NCBI GenBank assembly: GCA_002683135.1
Contig: NYSS01000026.1
Location: 1 to 64,000 of the forward strand
Reading direction: 5' to 3'
Length of the DNA stretch: 64,000 bases
Source of the DNA: Planctomycetota bacterium
GTDB lineage: Bacteria > Planctomycetota > GCA-002687715
Shown here: in pieces, positions 19,750 through 29,056 of the stretch
How the letters are laid out: each line of letters opens with the position of its first letter
How positions within the stretch are numbered: position 1 is the first letter of the stretch
Made by a program: the position numbers and the translations under genes
The notes under the pieces: model-generated
Told to the model about the DNA's origin: nothing
Seen by the model: only the letters and a program-made list of their open reading frames with translations
Databases searched by the model: none

Positions 19750-20412
19750 ATGGACACGGAGACACTGGATTGCCTGAAGATCGGACCGGACGACGCGACG
19801 CACGTGTTCCTGTGGCTGCACGGGCTCGGCGATTCCGGCCATGGACACGCGGATGTCGTACGGATGCTGGAGTTTCCGGACGGGATCCGCGCCCAGTTCG
19901 TTCTGCCGCATGCGCCGCGACGTTCGGTGAGCGTCAACAACGGCGCCATCATGCCGGCGTGGTATGACATCCGGTCGATTGGGGGAGGGCAGCACGACAT
20001 CGGCGGGATCCGCGACGCGGCGGACCGCGTCAGCCTGTTCATCGATCGCGAGCTGGATCGCGGGGTCCCCGCTGAGCGCATCTTCTTGTGCGGGTTCTCC
20101 CAGGGCGGGTGTGTCGCGCTGCACATCGCGTTGCGCTATCCGGAGCGACTCGGATGCGCCGTCGGGCTCTCCACGTACATGGCTGACGTGGCGAGCCTCG
20201 ACGCCGAAGCGGCGCCAGAGAACGCCGACCTGCCGGTGTTTCTCGGCCATGGGCTGCGCGATCCCATGGTGCCGATCTCGGCCATGAGCCACGCGAAGGA
20301 CAAGCTGGAGAGCCTCGGGCACGAGGTCACGTGTGCGACCTATCCGATGGAGCACGCGATCTGCCCCGAAGAGGTGGCTGACCTGGGCCTTTGGCTCAGG
20401 CCTCGCTTATAG
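19750..20412 (+). CDS. alpha/beta-hydrolase, carboxylesterase/phospholipase type
   Basis: HVFLWLHGLGDSGHG ... FLCGFSQGGCVALHIAL ... VFLGHGLRDPMVP. Confidence 0.88.
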   Translation: MDTETLDCLKIGPDDATHVFLWLHGLGDSGHGHADVVRMLEFPDGIRAQFVLPHAPRRSVSVNNGAIMPAWYDIRSIGGGQHDIGGIRDAADRVSLFIDRELDRGVPAERIFLCGFSQGGCVALHIALRYPERLGCAVGLSTYMADVASLDAEAAPENADLPVFLGHGLRDPMVPISAMSHAKDKLESLGHEVTCATYPMEHAICPEEVADLGLWLRPRL

Positions 20413-20489
20413 GGCGGGCGGCAAAAAGGACGGGGAGGGTCCCCTCGCCGAGCGGGCTGATGCGAGGGTGTGGGTGTTAGCATGGCTGC

Positions 20490-22235
20490 GTGCCGGAAGA
20501 CGACAAGAACAGCTTTGGCAGCTTTGCCGATCTCGCCCGCAGTATGGGGGTCGAGCCCGACTCCGGTGGCGCCGACGGGACGTCGGAGGGGTCTTGCGAT
20601 GCGGAGTGGGAGGAGCGGCTTCAGGGGCTGCGTTCGCACACGCGCGAGGTGATCGAGTCTGCCGGGGAGGCCTTCGGCCCCATGGCGACGGGCCCGGATT
20701 GCTACCGCGACCCGGGCAGCGAGGAGATGGAGCTCCTGGCGTCCTTCCGTATTCGCACCGTGTTCCCCGAGCCGGTTGAGTCCGCTGCGGGGGCGTTGCC
20801 TGAGGACCCTGATGCGGATGACTTCGTGGGTCGCAAGGACCTGCGCGAGGAGCGGATCTTCACTGTCGACGGTGAGGACGCAAAGGACTTCGACGACGCG
20901 ATCCAGATCACGTCGCTGGATGATGGTCGGGTTCAGGTCGGGGTTCACATCGCCGACGTGGGGCACTACGTCCGCCCTGGCAACCCGTTGGATACGGAGG
21001 CGCTGGCCCGGGGCACGAGCGTCTATGTTCCAGACCAGGTCATTCCGATGCTCCCGGAGGCGCTGTCGAACCATCTCTGCTCCCTGGTCCCCGGCCGCGA
21101 TCGGCTCGCGTTCAGCGTCACGATGATCTTTGATGGGGAGGGGCATCGGGAGTCGTACGAGGTGCACAAGAGCGTCATCCGGAGCGCTCATCGTTGTACC
21201 TACAAGGTCGTGCAGCAGCTCCTTGACGGAGAGGACAACGAGGCCACGCGGGCGCTCTCGTCGATTGCCGACGACCTGCGGTTGTTCGAGAAGTGGACGC
21301 GGCGTCAGCAGCTCTTGCGGGACCGCAAGGGCAGCCTCCGCATGCAGAGCTCGGAGCGAAAATTCAAGTTCGACGCGCAGCATGAGGTCGAGAAGATCTA
21401 TCCGTCCGAGACCTATTTCTCGCAGACCCTGATCGAGGAGACTGCGCTGGCCGCAAATCAGGCGGTCGGCGATTTCTTCAAGCAGCGAGACCTCCCGACG
21501 ATCTACCGGGTCCACCCGCGCAAGGACCAGGAGGAGATCGATGCGGTGACCAAGATGCTCGGGCAGTTCGGCATTCGCGTCCCCAACAAGGACCGTTTGA
21601 CGGGCCGCGACGTCGGGCGGCTGATCCGGGAGTGCCGCCGTCGGCCGAACGCCGAGGCGATGATTGGTCGCGTCATGGGGCTGGTGGAGCGAGCCAGTTA
21701 CGAGGTCGCCCAGGCGGAGGACACGGCGGAGCACTGGGGCCTCGCGCGCGAACACTATCTGCACTTCACGTCCCCGATTCGCCGCTACCCCGACCTCGTC
21801 GTCCATCGTTGGCTACACGACGTGATCGCCCGGCGAGGCGAGGCCGAGTCCGAGCTCCAGGCGGCGCAGCAGATCCAAGATCTGACTGACGTGGCGGGGC
21901 ACTGCAGTGTTCAGTCGGACCTCGCTCGAATGGTCGAGGACGCGGTCGACGACCTGAAGATCTGCCAGTACATGGATCGCTACCGAGAGCAGGTGCTCAA
22001 GGCGGTGTTGAAGCGCGTTTCCCCCGCCGGGCTCGAGGTGTTCCTGGAAGAGCACTACGTGACGGGCTTTATTCCGGCTCGCCTGCTCCCCGGGCGCAGG
22101 AAGGTGGAGGGGCCTCGGATGACGGTCCAATCGCGTCAGGGCTCCCGCGTTTTTGAAGAAGGGTCGACGATCCAGATCCGGGTGACCGACATCGACTTCG
22201 TCCGTCTCCAGGTGCTCCTCGACGTCGTTCCCTGA
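20490..22235 (+). CDS. RNB-domain exoribonuclease (RNase R/II-like), N-terminally short
   Basis: ERIFTVDGEDAKDFDDAIQITSL, VGVHIADVGHYV, LHFTSPIRRYPDLVVHRWLH; C-terminal S1-like region; GTG start. Confidence 0.88.
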   Translation: MPEDDKNSFGSFADLARSMGVEPDSGGADGTSEGSCDAEWEERLQGLRSHTREVIESAGEAFGPMATGPDCYRDPGSEEMELLASFRIRTVFPEPVESAAGALPEDPDADDFVGRKDLREERIFTVDGEDAKDFDDAIQITSLDDGRVQVGVHIADVGHYVRPGNPLDTEALARGTSVYVPDQVIPMLPEALSNHLCSLVPGRDRLAFSVTMIFDGEGHRESYEVHKSVIRSAHRCTYKVVQQLLDGEDNEATRALSSIADDLRLFEKWTRRQQLLRDRKGSLRMQSSERKFKFDAQHEVEKIYPSETYFSQTLIEETALAANQAVGDFFKQRDLPTIYRVHPRKDQEEIDAVTKMLGQFGIRVPNKDRLTGRDVGRLIRECRRRPNAEAMIGRVMGLVERASYEVAQAEDTAEHWGLAREHYLHFTSPIRRYPDLVVHRWLHDVIARRGEAESELQAAQQIQDLTDVAGHCSVQSDLARMVEDAVDDLKICQYMDRYREQVLKAVLKRVSPAGLEVFLEEHYVTGFIPARLLPGRRKVEGPRMTVQSRQGSRVFEEGSTIQIRVTDIDFVRLQVLLDVVP

Positions 22236-23231
22236 TCAGCCGAGGGAGATCATGGCGACGCCGCCGGCGGCGACGCAGGTGCCGATCAGGGTCTGCCAGC
22301 GCATAGGTTCGCCCAGGACCAGGCGGGAGATCGGTACCGCGAATACGGGGGTGAGGGACAGCAGGGCTCCGGCGACCGCCTCGTGGGATGCGTCGATCGC
22401 AACCGTCATGCAGAGGACCCCGAGGAAGGTCCCGAAGAACACGGGGCCCAGCGCCCGTCGGCGGTCTCGTCGATCCGTCAGGAGGCCCATGAATGCGCCG
22501 ATCTGTCGCGTCCCTGCCGCGACGACGATGAGCCCGACGATCGCCCCCGTGAGCCGCACGGCGGACACAACGGCGGCGCTTTCGCAGGCGACCGTGGGGC
22601 CCTTCGAGATCTGGATGGCGACGGCCTGGGCGACGGCAGCGAGCAACCCGAGGATGATCCCGCCGCGGACCCGGCGGCTATCGGTGCCTGCGCTTCGGGT
22701 ACGGCGGCGCGTGACGTCCATGACGCCGATGACGACGAGCAAGATCCCTGTCACCTGGACCCCCCGGAGCGGTTGCCCTGCGCCGGCGAGGTTGAGGAAC
22801 AACAGCCAGAGGGGCGCCGTCGCGTGGAGGAGCGTGGCCTGACGAACGCCGACCCGGTCGATGGCGGCGAGCAGGCAGTAGTCGCCGAAGGCGAGCCCGA
22901 TCAAGCCCGACGCGATCAGCAGCCCGACCATTTCGGGGGTGCAACCGGCGAACACATCCGAGCCGGAGAGACTCAGGATTGCGGTCGTCAACCAGAAGAG
23001 GGCGGCGCCACCGATGGTCTTGAATAGATTGACGGCGAACGGCCCGTGATTCCTGATGAGGGGAGTGAACCGTGTGCTGGCCCACGCCCAAAGGGCCGAG
23101 GACAGCAGCGCTGCCCCAACGCCGAGGGCTTCGGGGGAAGGGAGGTTCAGCGGTTGCCCCCGATCTTCGTGGCCCGCTGAACGAGGTCCAGCAGGCGCCG
23201 CGCTCGTTCCCGTACGACCCCTTCGGGGCAC
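22236..23231 (-). CDS. EamA/DMT-family transporter
   Basis: About ten hydrophobic segments in two repeats; true start probably downstream of the ORF 5' end, which overlaps the upstream gene. Confidence 0.75.
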   Translation of the reverse strand: MPRRGRTGTSAAPAGPRSAGHEDRGQPLNLPSPEALGVGAALLSSALWAWASTRFTPLIRNHGPFAVNLFKTIGGAALFWLTTAILSLSGSDVFAGCTPEMVGLLIASGLIGLAFGDYCLLAAIDRVGVRQATLLHATAPLWLLFLNLAGAGQPLRGVQVTGILLVVIGVMDVTRRRTRSAGTDSRRVRGGIILGLLAAVAQAVAIQISKGPTVACESAAVVSAVRLTGAIVGLIVVAAGTRQIGAFMGLLTDRRDRRRALGPVFFGTFLGVLCMTVAIDASHEAVAGALLSLTPVFAVPISRLVLGEPMRWQTLIGTCVAAGGVAMISLG

Positions 23232-24154
23232 CGCGTCAGGAGGGACTGGAGTTGAGCCGCGTGACGCTCGCTCGGGCGCCCGGCGCGCACGGCTTGGAGC
23301 CAGCGCTCCAGGTGTCGTTCGAACTTCAGCTGGGCCTTTGCGCCCGGGTCGCGCAGCGGTCGAAGCGACTCGTAGGCCGCGTCCTCTCTCTGCTCCCAGC
23401 CCTTGACGTCGTCGATGAGCCGCGCTGCGCTGGCGTGCGCTCGGTGCAGGCGCCCGTCTTCCACGTCATGGCGGGTGCGGCGAAGGCGGCGCGCAAACAA
23501 GTCCTCCAGCTCGTCGAGGAGGAGGCGGCGCTCTTCTGAGTCGGGGCGCCGCATGAGCAGCGTGCGAGCACGGGCGAGATGTCCGTGGCCGTAGGCGAGC
23601 GCGCGGACTTGCTTCTGGAGTCGGGTCTCTCCCCAGCCGGCCCGGACTCCCTTGGCGCTGGTGATCCCGGGGGTGAGGAACCGATCGAGGGTGCCCTTGC
23701 CCTGGGTGCCCCGCTGGTTCATGCGACGGCCATGGAGCGTGCCGTCAACGAGCATCAGCCAGTATTGGGGCGCGGAGGTGAACGTGATCGGTCCCGCGAC
23801 GACCAGCCCCGTGAACCAGGGCGCGCGGGCGAAGACCCGAGCATCTCGGTCGTCTCTTGGGGACGCGCCGTTCAACCACAGGACGATGTCCAGCCCTCTA
23901 TCGCTGAGGTGCGACGCTCGGCGCAGCACCCGCTCCGCTTCGACCCAATGATCTATGTGGCTGTCGAGCGCGATGACGACGACGACCACGGATCGGCCGC
24001 GGAAGTCGGAGAGCAGCCCCTGCCCGGTGTCGTTGAGGACGACGTCAGGGAGCGCGATGTCGGGGGCCGGCTTGGATGCGAAGGCGGACCAGCCGTCCGC
24101 CTGGGCGCAGATCGCGCTCGCGAGCACGAGAATCAGCGGTGCGGCGCGGCCCAT
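23147..24154 (-). CDS. exported protein with thioredoxin-like (AhpC/TlpA-like) region lacking redox Cys
   Basis: Signal peptide MGRAAPLILVLASAICAQA; PAPDIALPDVVLNDTGQGLLSDFRGRSVVVVVIALDS. Confidence 0.5.
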   Translation of the reverse strand: MGRAAPLILVLASAICAQADGWSAFASKPAPDIALPDVVLNDTGQGLLSDFRGRSVVVVVIALDSHIDHWVEAERVLRRASHLSDRGLDIVLWLNGASPRDDRDARVFARAPWFTGLVVAGPITFTSAPQYWLMLVDGTLHGRRMNQRGTQGKGTLDRFLTPGITSAKGVRAGWGETRLQKQVRALAYGHGHLARARTLLMRRPDSEERRLLLDELEDLFARRLRRTRHDVEDGRLHRAHASAARLIDDVKGWEQREDAAYESLRPLRDPGAKAQLKFERHLERWLQAVRAGRPSERHAAQLQSLLTRCPEGVVRERARRLLDLVQRATKIGGNR

Positions 24155-24187
24155 GCTGGACGTTATACCCATTGGGGGCGCGGCGCG

Positions 24188-26035
24188 TCAGGCGCCATCC
24201 CGGTCGACGTCGAGGCCGGCGTCGCGCATGACACGCAAGGCGTTGGTCGATGGACACGGCCCTTCGCGTAGCCGGTAGTCGAACGTCATCTGTCCAGCCT
24301 CGACGGCGTCGCGAAAGTGTAGGACCCGTCCTCGATCAGGCACCTCATCGATGAGCTTTGCCAGCTCCAGATCGTGGGTCGCGACCATGGTCGCCGCCGG
24401 GGCGTTGATCATGCCTCGCAGGACCCCTTCGGTGCCGACGTGGCGTTCGAGTGAGTTGGTACCGGCGAGGATTTCGTCGAGCAGCACGAGCGTCCCGTCG
24501 CCGGATTGGGCGCGTTCGACGCAATCGGCCAACCGCTGGACCTCGGCATGAAAGAGGGAAGAGCCTCGAGCGAGGTCGTCCTGGATGCGCATACACGTGA
24601 CGACATGGAGCGGGCGTAGTCGGAATGAGCGGGCGGGTATGGGTAGCCCGCAGCGGGCCATCACGGTGGCGAGTCCAACGGCCCTCAGGAACGTGCTCTT
24701 GCCGCTCATGTTCGAGCCGGTGATCAGCAGGATGCCCCCGAGTCGGTCGAGGTGCAGGTCGTTGCCCACTCGTGTGCCGGATGGCAGCAGGGGGTGCGCG
24801 AGGTCCTCCGCAGCCAGCACCGCGTCGGTGCAGGTTTCCGGGAACACGTGGTCGGGGACCGCCGCGGCGTAACTCCCGAGCGCCGCGTGAGCCTCGACCT
24901 GCGCGGCGGCTTGGAGCCAGGTGTCGATGCGGTCGCCGAAGCGCCGCTTCCATGCATACAGGGCGCGCCGTGCGTGGAGGTCCCACAGCAGGGCGACATC
25001 GAAGGTCAGCGCCCAGAACATGTTCCCGCGCCACGCAAGCCGCTCGACCCGCCTGTCCAGATCGGCTACGGCGTCGGAGGCTCGGCGCCCTTCTATCTCG
25101 AGGGCTCGTCGCGCGTCCCGCAGGGGCGGGGCGGACGCGGGCAGCCCATCTTCGACGCAGCGGAGGATGCGGGACCAGCCGCCGAGGGTGTTGCGGACGG
25201 ACTCGAAGCGCTCGAGGACCTCATCCACGTCGCTCGCGCGGCCGAGGAAGACGTAGTTGAGCAGCCAGAAGGGGGCGAGGGCAGACCAGGGGAGGTGGCC
25301 GAGGATGGCTGCCGCCACTGCTCCGAGGAACAACGCCGCCAAGCCGAGATCCAATAGGACGCGCCATGTTGGGTCCGGATCCGGTGTGGGCTCGCGTCCC
25401 CAGCCGGACAGTGACCGTGTCTTGTCGTCGAGGATCTCCCTCGCCACGGGTCCATGGGCGACGTCGCCGAGGAACTCCTGAAGCTCCACATGGAGGGTTT
25501 CCCGCATGTCGGCCGCCGCCGCGATATCACGCACCGCTTCTTGGCGCGCCGCGGTGTCGTGCGCCTCGTCGGGGTCGGTTAGCAAGCGGGCGAGGGCGTC
25601 GCGTCCGAGGGTGGTCTGTGTGGTGTTGATCCGCGAGAAGAGGGAGTGGGGACCGAACAGATCGAGGTCGTTTGCGTATGGGTGATCCGGGTCCGAGTAC
25701 GCGGCGCCGTCATCCTGTGTGGCATCCGACCAGCGGTCTTCTGATCGTGCGAGGGCATGCTCCCAGAATTGCACCGCGTGGCCGAGTCGGCGCCGCGCGA
25801 CGGTGCATCGCTCGCGGCGCTGGATGGCGACGATCAGCGAGAGGACGCAGAGCCCGAGGGTCGCGGTCCAGTGCAACGGGAGGATGCCGTCGGCGCTCAT
25901 GGACAGGGCGGCGACGGCGAGCACCAGGACGACCAGCCCCGCGATCGCCGCGCGGCGCTCTTGGTGGCGGGCGGCGCGGTGATCCTGGCGGCGTGCGTCC
26001 AGGCGAGTGGATATGTCGGTGTTCAACGTGCTCAC
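24188..26035 (-). CDS. membrane-anchored MutS-like ATPase
   Basis: ILLITGSNMSGKSTFLRAVGLATVMARCGLPIPA Walker A, VLLDEILAGTNSLERH Walker B/signature; N-terminal hydrophobic segments; GTG overlaps the upstream TGA. Confidence 0.85.
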   Translation of the reverse strand: MSTLNTDISTRLDARRQDHRAARHQERRAAIAGLVVLVLAVAALSMSADGILPLHWTATLGLCVLSLIVAIQRRERCTVARRRLGHAVQFWEHALARSEDRWSDATQDDGAAYSDPDHPYANDLDLFGPHSLFSRINTTQTTLGRDALARLLTDPDEAHDTAARQEAVRDIAAAADMRETLHVELQEFLGDVAHGPVAREILDDKTRSLSGWGREPTPDPDPTWRVLLDLGLAALFLGAVAAAILGHLPWSALAPFWLLNYVFLGRASDVDEVLERFESVRNTLGGWSRILRCVEDGLPASAPPLRDARRALEIEGRRASDAVADLDRRVERLAWRGNMFWALTFDVALLWDLHARRALYAWKRRFGDRIDTWLQAAAQVEAHAALGSYAAAVPDHVFPETCTDAVLAAEDLAHPLLPSGTRVGNDLHLDRLGGILLITGSNMSGKSTFLRAVGLATVMARCGLPIPARSFRLRPLHVVTCMRIQDDLARGSSLFHAEVQRLADCVERAQSGDGTLVLLDEILAGTNSLERHVGTEGVLRGMINAPAATMVATHDLELAKLIDEVPDRGRVLHFRDAVEAGQMTFDYRLREGPCPSTNALRVMRDAGLDVDRDGA

Positions 26036-28290
26036 GTCGTCGGTGGTGGAGGGCGTCCGGCCAGGTACTGGGGCGGCCACCACTGGTCACGGTAGTCATA
26101 GTGGCTCGACGCAGACAGGGGGATGTATGGGTCGCGCAAGAACGGTCGAGCCATACAGACAAGGTCTGCGCGACCGGCGGCGAGGACCGTGTTCGCGTGA
26201 TCGGCCCCGAGGATAGCCCCGACCGCCATGACAGGGACGCCGACCTCGTGCTTGATTCGCTCGGCAAACGGGACTTGATACATGCGCCCATAGACGGGCT
26301 CGGAGCGGGGAGTATTCCCGCCGCTGGAGACGTCTACAGCGTCGCACCCGTTGTCGGCGAGCATGCCCGCGACGGCCACAGCGTCGTCGCCGGTGAGGCC
26401 GTCCTCGTCGTCGGGGAGCCAGTCGGTGGCGCTGATGCGGACGGTCAGCGGGCGCCCGGAAGGCCATCGATCGCGCACGGCTGACATGACTTCGAGGGGG
26501 TAGCGCATGCGATTCTCGAGCGTACCCCCGTACTCGTCGATGCGCCGGTTCGAGGCCGGGGAGATGAAGCTGGATAGGAGGTAGCCATGGGCCATGTGAA
26601 GCTCGAGCAGGTCGAACCCCGCTGCCTCCGCGCGGGCTGCGGCACGTACGAATTCGTCCCGGACCCGGTCCATGTCGACCCGATCCATCGCCTTCGGGGC
26701 CGGCCAGTCGGGCTCAAACGGGTCCGCGGACGGGCCCATGGTGGCCCAGCCGCCGGCGTCCAGTGGGACGTCCCGTCCGTCCCACGGGTGCGCACACGAT
26801 CCCTTGCGCCCCGCGTGCGCGATCTGCAGGCCGATGGCGGCAGGGGAGCGTTCATGAATGAAGGTCGTCACGCGGCGCCAGGCGTCGACATGGGCGTCGG
26901 TGTAGATGCCGGCGCAGCCCGGAGTGATGCGCCCATCCGCCGACACATTCGTCATTTCGGTCATGACGAGCCCGGCCCCGCCGACGGCGCGGCTGCCGAG
27001 GTGGACGAGGTGCCAGTCGTCGACGACGCCGTCCTTGGCGGAATACTGGCACATGGGGCTGACGACGATGCGATTCTTCAGGAGCAGATCGCCGAGGCGG
27101 AACGGCGTGAAGATGGGCGGTGGAGCCCCGCCGTTCGACGCCCGGGGGGCTTGCTCCGAGTCAGCGAATTGGTCGGTCACCCGGGTGACGAGCTCCGGGT
27201 CGCGCTCCTGTAGGTTGTCGTAGGTGATGCGCTTGGAGCGGGTCATCAGGTTGAACGCGAACCGAAGCGGGTGCTGGCCCATGTACCGGGGCGAATTTTC
27301 GAACCACTCGAGGCTGGTCTGGGCCGCCTTCTGGAGCTTCAGCACGTCTACGTGGCGGCTTTGTTGATAGGCGGCGAGCACCGCGGGGATGGGCGCGTCG
27401 GGATGGGAAGAGAACGCGTCGCGCAAGGCGATGGCGTCCTCCATCGCGAGCTTCGTCCCTGACCCGATGGAGAAGTGCGCGGTGTGCGCGGCGTCGCCGA
27501 TGAGGACCACGTTCTCGTGGTGCCATGTCTGACATCGCACGGTCGGGAAGGAGCGCCAGACCGAGCGATTGGCGAGCAGCCGGTGACCCTCGAGTTCATC
27601 GGCGAACAGCGCCTCGCAAAACGTGACCGTCTCCTCCTCGGTGGCGTCCTCTAGCCCCGCCTTGCGCCACACGTCTTCGTGGCACTCGACGATCCAGGTG
27701 GAGAGGCCGTCCTGGAACGGATACGCGTGGACCTGCCATACGCCGTGGCGGTCTTCTTTGAAGATGAACGTGAAGGCCGTCAGGGGCTTGGTGGTCCCGA
27801 GCCATGAGAACTTGCATCTGCGCCAGTCGACGGACGGCTCCACATGTTGGGCCAGCTGTTGGCGGCAGGTGCTGTTGACGCCGTCGGCGGCCAGGATCAG
27901 GTCGGCGTCCTGGACCGCAGTGAGGTCGTCGACCTCCGACTCGAAGTGCATCTCGACCCCGAGCTCTTGGCATCGGTCTTGGAGGATCTTGAGCAGGCGC
28001 TTGCGGGAGAGCCCGCTGAACCCATGCCCCGTGGAGCGGACGCACGTGCCTCCGTAGTAGGTTTCGATGTCGGTCCAGTGCACGAAACTGGCCTCGATGG
28101 CGGCAAACGTCTCAGGATCCGCCTGGGCGATGTTGTCCAGGGTCTCGTCCGAGAACACCACGCCCCACCCGAAGGTGTCGTCGGGCTTGTTGCGTTCGTG
28201 GACGGCGAAGGTGCACCCGGGGAACGCCCTCTTCATGAGGATGCCCGAATAGAGGCCCGCAGGGCCGCCGCCGATGCTGACGATACGCAT
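26032..28290 (-). CDS. bifunctional FAD monooxygenase-OYE, salicylyl-CoA 5-hydroxylase / 2-aminobenzoyl-CoA monooxygenase-reductase-like
   Basis: N-terminal MRIVSIGGGPAGLYSGILMKR and VLIGDAAHTAHFSIGSGTKLAMEDAIAL; C-terminal OYE FTPFRLGDLLLKNRIVVSPMCQYSA ... NRRIDEYGGTLENRMR. Confidence 0.85.
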   Translation of the reverse strand: MRIVSIGGGPAGLYSGILMKRAFPGCTFAVHERNKPDDTFGWGVVFSDETLDNIAQADPETFAAIEASFVHWTDIETYYGGTCVRSTGHGFSGLSRKRLLKILQDRCQELGVEMHFESEVDDLTAVQDADLILAADGVNSTCRQQLAQHVEPSVDWRRCKFSWLGTTKPLTAFTFIFKEDRHGVWQVHAYPFQDGLSTWIVECHEDVWRKAGLEDATEEETVTFCEALFADELEGHRLLANRSVWRSFPTVRCQTWHHENVVLIGDAAHTAHFSIGSGTKLAMEDAIALRDAFSSHPDAPIPAVLAAYQQSRHVDVLKLQKAAQTSLEWFENSPRYMGQHPLRFAFNLMTRSKRITYDNLQERDPELVTRVTDQFADSEQAPRASNGGAPPPIFTPFRLGDLLLKNRIVVSPMCQYSAKDGVVDDWHLVHLGSRAVGGAGLVMTEMTNVSADGRITPGCAGIYTDAHVDAWRRVTTFIHERSPAAIGLQIAHAGRKGSCAHPWDGRDVPLDAGGWATMGPSADPFEPDWPAPKAMDRVDMDRVRDEFVRAAARAEAAGFDLLELHMAHGYLLSSFISPASNRRIDEYGGTLENRMRYPLEVMSAVRDRWPSGRPLTVRISATDWLPDDEDGLTGDDAVAVAGMLADNGCDAVDVSSGGNTPRSEPVYGRMYQVPFAERIKHEVGVPVMAVGAILGADHANTVLAAGRADLVCMARPFLRDPYIPLSASSHYDYRDQWWPPQYLAGRPPPPTT

Positions 28291-28336
28291 GCCGCAGGAC
28301 GTTAGCAGAGGGGAGGGCGCGCTTGCACCCCGCCGA

Positions 28337-29056
28337 TCAGCGCCAGCGCAGGAGCATGGTGCGTGGATCGAAGTCTAGGTGGATGCCCTCGGGGGGCTTC
28401 CCGCTGGGCACCTTGACGAACCGAAGGGGGACGTGCCGGTCCTCGGGTTCGAGGGCGACCACGACCGACAGCAGATCCTCGATCCGCGCCAGGGAGTCCG
28501 GCATGTGGCGGTTGTCGTGGTGGGTGGTGCGTCGGGTGTGCGCGGTGAGCCACACCTCGAATTCGAAGTCCTTGGCCAGGGTCTTGAGTCCTTCAAGGTC
28601 TTCGCGGGTCACCGATTCGAAGTCCGGCCAATTGGAGATCTCGACGAGGTCCGGGCTGAAGTCTGCGTGTTTCTGGGCGAAGGTGAGGGTCTGGCGGAGC
28701 CGCTCGAGGGAGAACGTGCCCTTGCCGTAGGTGTGGATGCGGCTGTGTCGTTCCACGCGGGTGAGCATCTCGGCGCGATCGAAGATGTCGAGGCTCTTCT
28801 CGACCTCTCCGAGTATCTCGTCACGGTACGCGCGGATGTCTCCGACCGACTTCCCTAGCCCTACGTGGAGGGCGTGGTGCCCGTCCATGGCCTTGTCGAT
28901 TGCGATGAGGGTGAGGATGGCGACCTTGCCGGTCCCGTGCCGAGACGAGAGGACGCCGATGTTCCCAACCCCCAACCCGCCGCCGAGAACCTTCTCGAAG
29001 ACGCGTAAGGGGCGGTTGCTTCCTGCTTCGCTCGTCCTTGCTTCTTCTACGTTCAT
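28337..29056 (-). CDS. KaiC/RecA-superfamily-like protein with degenerate Walker A
   Basis: [38 protein letters not shown] overlap with the end of fusA. Confidence 0.6.
   Translation of the reverse strand: MNVEEARTSEAGSNRPLRVFEKVLGGGLGVGNIGVLSSRHGTGKVAILTLIAIDKAMDGHHALHVGLGKSVGDIRAYRDEILGEVEKSLDIFDRAEMLTRVERHSRIHTYGKGTFSLERLRQTLTFAQKHADFSPDLVEISNWPDFESVTREDLEGLKTLAKDFEFEVWLTAHTRRTTHHDNRHMPDSLARIEDLLSVVVALEPEDRHVPLRFVKVPSGKPPEGIHLDFDPRTMLLRWR

Noticed and set aside
20340-21806. 488-aa antisense ORF over the RNB exonuclease
   Set aside because: No recognisable motifs; sense strand RNB motifs are unequivocal
23147-24154. Thioredoxin-like exported protein as a third selenoprotein
   Set aside because: The ORF is uninterrupted, and the position expected for the CxxC reads ALDSHIDHW with no Cys and no TGA
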